From positions 1-56,033 of the forward strand of contig RFNO01000104.1 of assembly GCA_009927165.1 (NCBI GenBank): 56,033 bases of DNA, read 5' to 3'. The DNA is from Pseudomonadota bacterium. GTDB lineage: Bacteria; Bdellovibrionota; FAC87; UBA2466. The first letter of the stretch is position 1. Every line of letters begins with the position of its first letter. Below the pieces are notes generated by a model. That model did no database searches. It was not told where the DNA came from and saw nothing but the letters and a program-made list of their open reading frames with translations. Positions 51,845 through 56,033 of this stretch are shown one piece after another. A program made the position numbers and the translations under genes.

Positions 51845-52303
51845 ATGGCAGCAAGTGACGATTACCGAGGTTGGCCTCATCTGATGTGTTCAGGTTTCGA
51901 TGCGGATAAACGAGCATTGATGTCTTACGACAATATTTACAACTTTCTCAAGACACTCCCGGAAAAGATTGGCATGCAGAAAATGGGACTTCCGATTGTT
52001 TATAAAGTAACTCGGGAAGATCACCCAGATGTCGGGATCACTGGGGTTACCATCATTGCAACTTCCCATATCAGCATCCACACTTTTCCTCGCGGTCAAA
52101 AAGATGGAAAAAAGAAGCCCAGAGGAGTGGAAAGAAGAATTTTTCGACCGTTCTTCACCTTTGATTGTTACAGTTGCAAGGGTTTCAACCCTGATATCGT
52201 GTACGATGAGCTGAAAAAGTATTTTCGTCCCAAGACCATCGAAACGGCGTTGGTCTACCGATTACGGGAAGAAGAAGAACTGATTGAAGTTGAGAATTAT
52301 TAA
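51845..52303 (+). CDS. S-adenosylmethionine decarboxylase (SpeD) family protein with altered cleavage site
   Basis: SpeD-type pyruvoyl enzymes self-cleave before a serine. The 152-residue protein keeps the serine (S74), H75, the catalytic His five residues on (H79, SIHTFP) and the later cysteine (C111 in DCYSCKG). The residue before the serine, normally glutamate (ESH), is threonine here (ATSHISIH). There is also an extra basic loop of about 15 residues (GQKDGKKKPRGVER) between the His and Cys sites. It may be an active but divergent AdoMet decarboxylase or one of the SpeD relatives with another substrate. AAGGAGG lies 6 bases before the ATG. No spermidine synthase gene is adjacent. A 6-bp hairpin (52303-52308 with 52320-52325) overlaps its stop. 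Confidence 0.8.
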   Translation: MAASDDYRGWPHLMCSGFDADKRALMSYDNIYNFLKTLPEKIGMQKMGLPIVYKVTREDHPDVGITGVTIIATSHISIHTFPRGQKDGKKKPRGVERRIFRPFFTFDCYSCKGFNPDIVYDELKKYFRPKTIETALVYRLREEEELIEVENY

Positions 52304-52309
52304 TACGGC

Positions 52310-53191
52310 TCAATAAAATCCGTATCGAACGTTCAATGACGCTGTTCGAGTAATGGGTTGGTTGATGCCAAAGCCATCCCATGGCACGGAACACTCGACT
52401 CCGGCTCCTACAGAGGTAAATTGTGAAATAAAGTAATTTGCCGAAGTAAACACAGCGAGTCCCCGACTAGCTGAGCCGGGAATAATATGGCCTTCCATTT
52501 CTTTTTCAAATCCCCATGTCTGAGAACTTCCAAGTCCCCAGTTGAACCGCCGGCTAAAGGCATAGCTAAGCGATTCTGTTAGACTAAGCTGGTTTTCTCT
52601 TTCAGAGCGTCCTTTGGAGCCGCCGATCTGAGGACTCCAAGTAGCATCAATATTGCCGAGCCATCCAAAATAATCCTTCCTAAAGCTTAACCCCACCAGT
52701 GGCTCCCACATTCCATTGCCAGTTCCAGGTTTGAAGACTCCATTTTCTTTTATTTCCGAAAGTCCAGTAGGTAACTTGGAGCCAAGAACCAAGCTTACGG
52801 TTGGAAAAGGATCTTCCACAAAAAGACTCCTTAGGAGCGTCCAACGCAGGCCCAAGGTAATATCCCCTAAACTAGACCGACTTTGAGTAATCGCTCCGTA
52901 ATCCGTGGTTCGATAGATTATCGGGAACCGACCGAATGCTTCCCAGTTGGGGGAAAGTCGCCCTACCGTTGAGGCTTGAAGGGTTATATCGATTGGCCCT
53001 TTTCGACTAAAAGCCTCTCCTCTCGCATTATGCCATCCATAGCTCTCTTGAAAAGATGACACGAGTGAAAAGTCAAAGTTTTGTAATTCTTGGAGTGCTA
53101 AAAACGATTTTGGTCCTCCGCCACCACAACAAGCAGCCCCCCAAACCGAAAGGTCCAATAGAACGGCAATAAAAAATATAAACTTGCTCAT
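52310..53191 (-). CDS. Outer-membrane beta-barrel-like protein with N-terminal CCGGGG
   Basis: The 293-residue protein has a hydrophobic signal (FIFFIAVLLDLSVWGAA) directly followed by C21-C22-GGGG. The preceding residues (GAA-C) are not a good lipobox, so the vicinal cysteines may be a mature N-terminal metal site rather than a lipid anchor. The rest alternates amphipathic strands (GDITLGLRWTLL, TVSLVLGSKLPTG, TASLNVRYGFY) and ends in Y, as outer-membrane barrels do. It is the last gene of the NosL/lipoprotein/barrel operon, 3 bases after the lipoprotein stop. Transporter or copper-related pore is an inference from context. Confidence 0.65.
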   Translation of the reverse strand: MSKFIFFIAVLLDLSVWGAACCGGGGPKSFLALQELQNFDFSLVSSFQESYGWHNARGEAFSRKGPIDITLQASTVGRLSPNWEAFGRFPIIYRTTDYGAITQSRSSLGDITLGLRWTLLRSLFVEDPFPTVSLVLGSKLPTGLSEIKENGVFKPGTGNGMWEPLVGLSFRKDYFGWLGNIDATWSPQIGGSKGRSERENQLSLTESLSYAFSRRFNWGLGSSQTWGFEKEMEGHIIPGSASRGLAVFTSANYFISQFTSVGAGVECSVPWDGFGINQPITRTASLNVRYGFY

Positions 53192-53194
53192 GAC

Positions 53195-53629
53195 TTATTC
53201 CGCTACTTGATAATCAAAAGTAATTTCATCCACCGGCTTACCCGGTTCCTCGATTAGGATTTTTACTTCCCACCATCCGCCATGGACGATATCCAAATCG
53301 CCCTTCAATACTTTTCCATCAAACTCAACGGCCGATTCAAAAACCCCCATTTCAGGCATTTCTGGCATTCGATACTCAAACTTAAACGTTCTCGGACTGT
53401 TCTCTACCTCGGTAAGGTCAATCGAAAGCAAACGGTACTGAACCGTATTAGCTTCACCAGGAGAAAGTTCAGTTCTTAAGGACCTTGCTACAAATCTCTC
53501 GTTTAAAGAAACACGCACCAACTTGGACAGGGGCTCTTGGGCCTTCATTTCGTTTGAAGCTGCAGGTTGAGGCTTCAAGCTGCATCCGACCAATGTCCCC
53601 AGCAAAATCAAGACCATTCCTGCTTTCAT
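53195..53629 (-). CDS. Lipoprotein with methionine-rich MPxMPxM motif (YtkA/FixH/CopC-like domain)
   Basis: The 144-residue product has a clean lipobox (LVGC, C16) and a small beta-sandwich-like domain. The domain contains MPEMPEMG at 88-95, then GDLDIVHGGWWEVKILI, the usual plan of YtkA-like domains. Such Met clusters bind Cu(I) in periplasmic copper proteins. The ATG overlaps the NosL-like stop by 4 bases, so the two are coupled. I infer a periplasm-facing metal-binding lipoprotein. Confidence 0.7.
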   Translation of the reverse strand: MKAGMVLILLGTLVGCSLKPQPAASNEMKAQEPLSKLVRVSLNERFVARSLRTELSPGEANTVQYRLLSIDLTEVENSPRTFKFEYRMPEMPEMGVFESAVEFDGKVLKGDLDIVHGGWWEVKILIEEPGKPVDEITFDYQVAE

Positions 53630-54048
53630 CGAAATTCCTTTCTCAGAGCTTCGAATCCCTGAATTAGTTTTCCATCGCCTAAACGCTTTTGGTGTTTTTC
53701 CGCATCTTCTTTATTCGTAAAACCAATCACTGTGGGAGGCATTTCAAACTCTAGCTCTTTTAAGAGTTTTTCACTGCGAGCAATAAAAACGGCATCCGAA
53801 GCTGGAATCTTTTCTCCTGAACCATAATCAAAAACATAAACTTCACGCGTAGGTTTTCGTTTTAAGTACGAGTCAACACAAGCTAACGAGCAAAAGCGTC
53901 GCTCTTCTTGAGACTCCACCACCGTAAATTGGGTTTTTGACCCGGGCTTTACGTCCATACCACAAATAACACAGCGAACTCCGGCAAAGCTGAGCGCAGT
54001 CAACAATGCAAAGAAAAGCAGCCCCGATTTCTCGATCATTTTAAGCAT
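53626..54048 (-). CDS. NosL-like copper-binding protein
   Basis: The 140-residue product resembles NosL, the Cu(I)-binding lipoprotein of nitrous-oxide reductase maturation. It has CVICGM (C26, C29, M31), FCSLAC (C53, C57), GEKIPASDAVFIA and MPPTVIGFTNKEDAEK. The N-terminal hydrophobic segment (LLFFALLTALSFAGV) looks like a signal sequence; C26 could be lipidated but the lipobox is weak (GVRC). No nosZ is present, so it probably acts as a general copper chaperone together with the two downstream genes. Confidence 0.8.
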   Translation of the reverse strand: MLKMIEKSGLLFFALLTALSFAGVRCVICGMDVKPGSKTQFTVVESQEERRFCSLACVDSYLKRKPTREVYVFDYGSGEKIPASDAVFIARSEKLLKELEFEMPPTVIGFTNKEDAEKHQKRLGDGKLIQGFEALRKEFR

Positions 54049-54111
54049 GACAATTTAGGTTTGTTGTAAAGTAAGCCAGTTATAACAGAGGGGGCTAAAA
54101 GCCGAAAGACC

Positions 54112-54720
54112 TTAGTTCTGCTGAAGAAAGCGAGTTCGAAAAACGGGCCAAGTACTTATTTTCTTTACTAATAACAAAACCAACCAGCCCAGAGAAGATC
54201 CCACCATAAATCCCACCAAGATATCTGCTGGAAAATGAACACCCAGGTAAATTCGGCTCAATCCTACTAAAAGAGCCAGGATTCCCCCCGCCCATAAATA
54301 AAACAAACCAAAAACTGCAGCGGTTACGGCAAGAACAGCTGCTGCATTCGCAGCGTGGCTTGAGGGCATTCCATATTGGCTTCCACATTTGATTGTTCGG
54401 ACATTTACTTCTAACTGATAACAAGGCCTGTATCGCTTGATGGTAGGTTTGAGCAATCGGGCGCTCACCACATCCGAAACAATCAAGGCAAAAACGCAAA
54501 CCAGCAGAGTCTTCAGGAGCCTGGTTTTTCTAAAAAACACAGCACCCATCAGGAATGCGCCAAAAACCAACCACCACATCCAAGAACTCGATAACAACAA
54601 GGCGAGGTCCTCTAACCAAGCAGGTCCGGAGATTGAGTTTACCGCCCGGAATATCATTAAGTCTAAGTTCTGTGCTGCGCTCACACCGGTAAGTATTCCA
54701 CAGCTTTTAAGATAAATCAT
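54112..54720 (-). CDS. PAP2-family membrane phosphatase
   Basis: The 202-residue protein carries the three acid-phosphatase motifs: KPTIKRYRP, MPSSHAANA and SRIYLGVHFPADI, set between hydrophobic helices. PAP2 enzymes at this size act on lipid phosphates such as phosphatidylglycerol phosphate, undecaprenyl diphosphate or lipid A phosphates. ATG 54720 is chosen; the in-frame start at 54789 would overlap the divergent MFS gene, and ATG 54657 is also possible. Confidence 0.85.
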   Translation of the reverse strand: MIYLKSCGILTGVSAAQNLDLMIFRAVNSISGPAWLEDLALLLSSSWMWWLVFGAFLMGAVFFRKTRLLKTLLVCVFALIVSDVVSARLLKPTIKRYRPCYQLEVNVRTIKCGSQYGMPSSHAANAAAVLAVTAAVFGLFYLWAGGILALLVGLSRIYLGVHFPADILVGFMVGSSLGWLVLLLVKKISTWPVFRTRFLQQN

Positions 54721-54767
54721 GCAGTTAAACTTTTCAGGAGCCTGAATCCCTTTTATTCTTTTGATCG

Positions 54768-55979
54768 ATGGATAAAAAAACTTTTTCATTAGTTATGGTA
54801 GCTGCACTCGGCTATTTCGTTGATATTTTTGATCTTGCTCTATTTGGAATTGTCCGCGTAACCAGTCTCAAAGATATCGGTTTGCCAGATGAGGAACTCT
54901 TATCTGTCGGAGTAACACTGCTCAATGCTCAAATGCTGGGACTCCTGCTGGGAGGGATAATCTGGGGTGTTCTCGGAGACAAGATTGGTCGAATCAAAGT
55001 CCTCTTTGGTTCCATTCTTCTCTATTCCTTGGCTAACTTAGCGAATGCTTTCGTCCAAACCGCTTCAGCTTATGCGGCGTTACGGGCTATCGCGGGCATT
55101 GGTTTAGCAGGAGAACTGGGAGCAGCCATCACGCTAGTTTCTGAGTCTCTTTCCAGAGATAAACGAGGCTACGGAACTGCTATCGTTGCAGGAGTGGGAC
55201 TCTCAGGAGCTGTGGCGGCCGGTGTTCTTGCAGAGTTTGTTTCTTGGCGGACCACTTACGTCGTTGGTGGAGTGCTCGGATTCCTGCTCTTATTTCTCAG
55301 ACTGAGCATTTCTGAATCCTCACTCTTCACAAAAATCAAAAACGCCCCCTCACTCAATCGCGGGAACATTTTTTTCATTTTTTCATCGCGCGAACGATTG
55401 CTCAAATATGTTTGTTGTATTTTAATTGCTGTTCCCATTTGGTACTGCGCGGGCATTTTAATGACTTTTGCGCCTGAACTAGGAGCAGCACTTTCCACCA
55501 CACAAGCTCTGAGTGCTGGCCGCGCTATTCTTTTTTCGTATGTAGGAGTGGCGGTTGGCGATGTTTTGTCGGGCCTAATAAGCCAGTGGGTAAAAAGCAG
55601 AAAAAAAGTGGTTGCTGGTTCCCTGTTAATCGAAGCAGGATTGGTGGCACTCACTCTAACTCAAAGAGGTATTTCGCCAGCTACTTTTTATTTCTTTTCG
55701 TTCCTGCTGGGACTTGCCACGGGGTACTGGGCCGTATTCGTTACTCTCACGAGCGAGCAGTTCGGTACAAATCTTCGGTCCACAGTAACCACAAGTATCC
55801 CTAATTTAGTCAGAGCGTCCGTTGTTCCCATGACCCTGACTTTAACGGCTCTGCGAAATCACTGGAGCTTTCTTCCCAGTATCACTTTCATCGGCGCGAC
55901 TGTTTTTGTAATAGCCGGAATTGCTCTTTATTTCCTCGATGAAACCTTTGCTAGAGATTTGGATTTCCTTGAAAACTAA
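54768..55979 (+). CDS. MFS transporter (sugar/metabolite:H+ symporter-like)
   Basis: The 403-residue protein has about twelve membrane helices. It carries the MFS loop 2-3 signature GVLGDKIGRIKVLFGS, the YFVDIFDLALFG start typical of the metabolite:H+ symporter (MHS) and aromatic-acid groups, and RAIAGIGLAGELGAAITLVSE in helix 4-5. The substrate is unknown. It is the last gene before the right edge; only 54 noncoding bases follow. Confidence 0.85.
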   Translation: MDKKTFSLVMVAALGYFVDIFDLALFGIVRVTSLKDIGLPDEELLSVGVTLLNAQMLGLLLGGIIWGVLGDKIGRIKVLFGSILLYSLANLANAFVQTASAYAALRAIAGIGLAGELGAAITLVSESLSRDKRGYGTAIVAGVGLSGAVAAGVLAEFVSWRTTYVVGGVLGFLLLFLRLSISESSLFTKIKNAPSLNRGNIFFIFSSRERLLKYVCCILIAVPIWYCAGILMTFAPELGAALSTTQALSAGRAILFSYVGVAVGDVLSGLISQWVKSRKKVVAGSLLIEAGLVALTLTQRGISPATFYFFSFLLGLATGYWAVFVTLTSEQFGTNLRSTVTTSIPNLVRASVVPMTLTLTALRNHWSFLPSITFIGATVFVIAGIALYFLDETFARDLDFLEN

Positions 55980-56033
55980 ACTCGGGTTCCATACTCAAAA
56001 ACTTTTTTGTTTTTTGAATGTTCGCAAGCAAAA

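Noticed and set aside
52303-52325. 6-bp hairpin between the SpeD-like gene and the barrel gene as a terminator
   Set aside because: The stem is short, the loop is 11 bases and there is no T tract on either side.

Overview
The window reads as chromosome of a Gram-negative, free-living or predatory bacterium. It encodes outer-membrane beta-barrels, lipoproteins, type IV pilus motors, mesodiaminopimelate peptidoglycan recycling (Mpl), BamB/YfgM-type envelope proteins, an ISC iron-sulfur operon and an ETF/acyl-CoA dehydrogenase module. Secreted proteases, a phage-fibre-like lipoprotein and many small secreted orphans suggest the Bdellovibrionota (former Deltaproteobacteria). That placement is inferred from gene style, not from a marker gene. 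Coding density is high, many genes overlap by 4 bases (ATGA), and GTG or TTG starts are common. I see no rRNA, insertion sequence, CRISPR array or prophage; one tRNA-Leu is present.

Layout. 1-2.9 kb: edge of a secreted orphan, a 2-Cys peroxiredoxin, and a HicB/ribbon-helix-helix protein with disordered tails. 3.1-8.3 kb: complete iscR-iscS-iscU-iscA-hscB-hscA-iscX operon without ferredoxin, behind a strong promoter and a near-perfect IscR-type operator. 8.4-11 kb: gingipain-like C25 peptidase and a glutaminyl-cyclase-like propeller protein. 11.3-16.6 kb (minus): yfgM, bamB-like, serine hydrolase, mpl and a Flp-prepilin-like protein, arranged as one operon. 16.8-22.6 kb: a beta-barrel, then a minus operon of ureohydrolase, tandem ATP-grasp ligase, P1 peptidase and UppP. 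22.7-27.5 kb: secreted orphan and a complete polyamine ABC transporter (potABCD).

27.7-39.7 kb is the most accessory stretch. It holds small secreted proteins, including one apparently broken by a frameshift and a stop codon, a secreted thioredoxin-fold protein, an exported HNH nuclease, proline dehydrogenase, ChrA, a barrel, a repeat-containing lipoprotein, a YdjC deacetylase, a CPA2 antiporter and a trypsin-like lipoprotein with a structured leader. 39.8-48.1 kb: tRNA-Leu(UAG), endonuclease III, then pilB-pilT-pilC-pilS (minus) and gpmI. 48.2-51.2 kb: acyl-CoA dehydrogenase with etfB-etfA. 51.2-56 kb: a SpeD-family protein with an altered cleavage site, a NosL/MPxMPxM-lipoprotein/beta-barrel trio that looks like a metal (copper) handling unit, a PAP2 phosphatase and an MFS transporter.

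The observations I rate highest are the ureohydrolase/double-ATP-grasp/P1-peptidase/UppP operon, the NosL-lipoprotein-CCGGGG-barrel operon, the Flp-like prepilin fused to a long disordered segment, the SpeD variant, and the alternative-hairpin leader before the secreted trypsin-like protease. All functional assignments come from reading motifs by eye; no database search was run.
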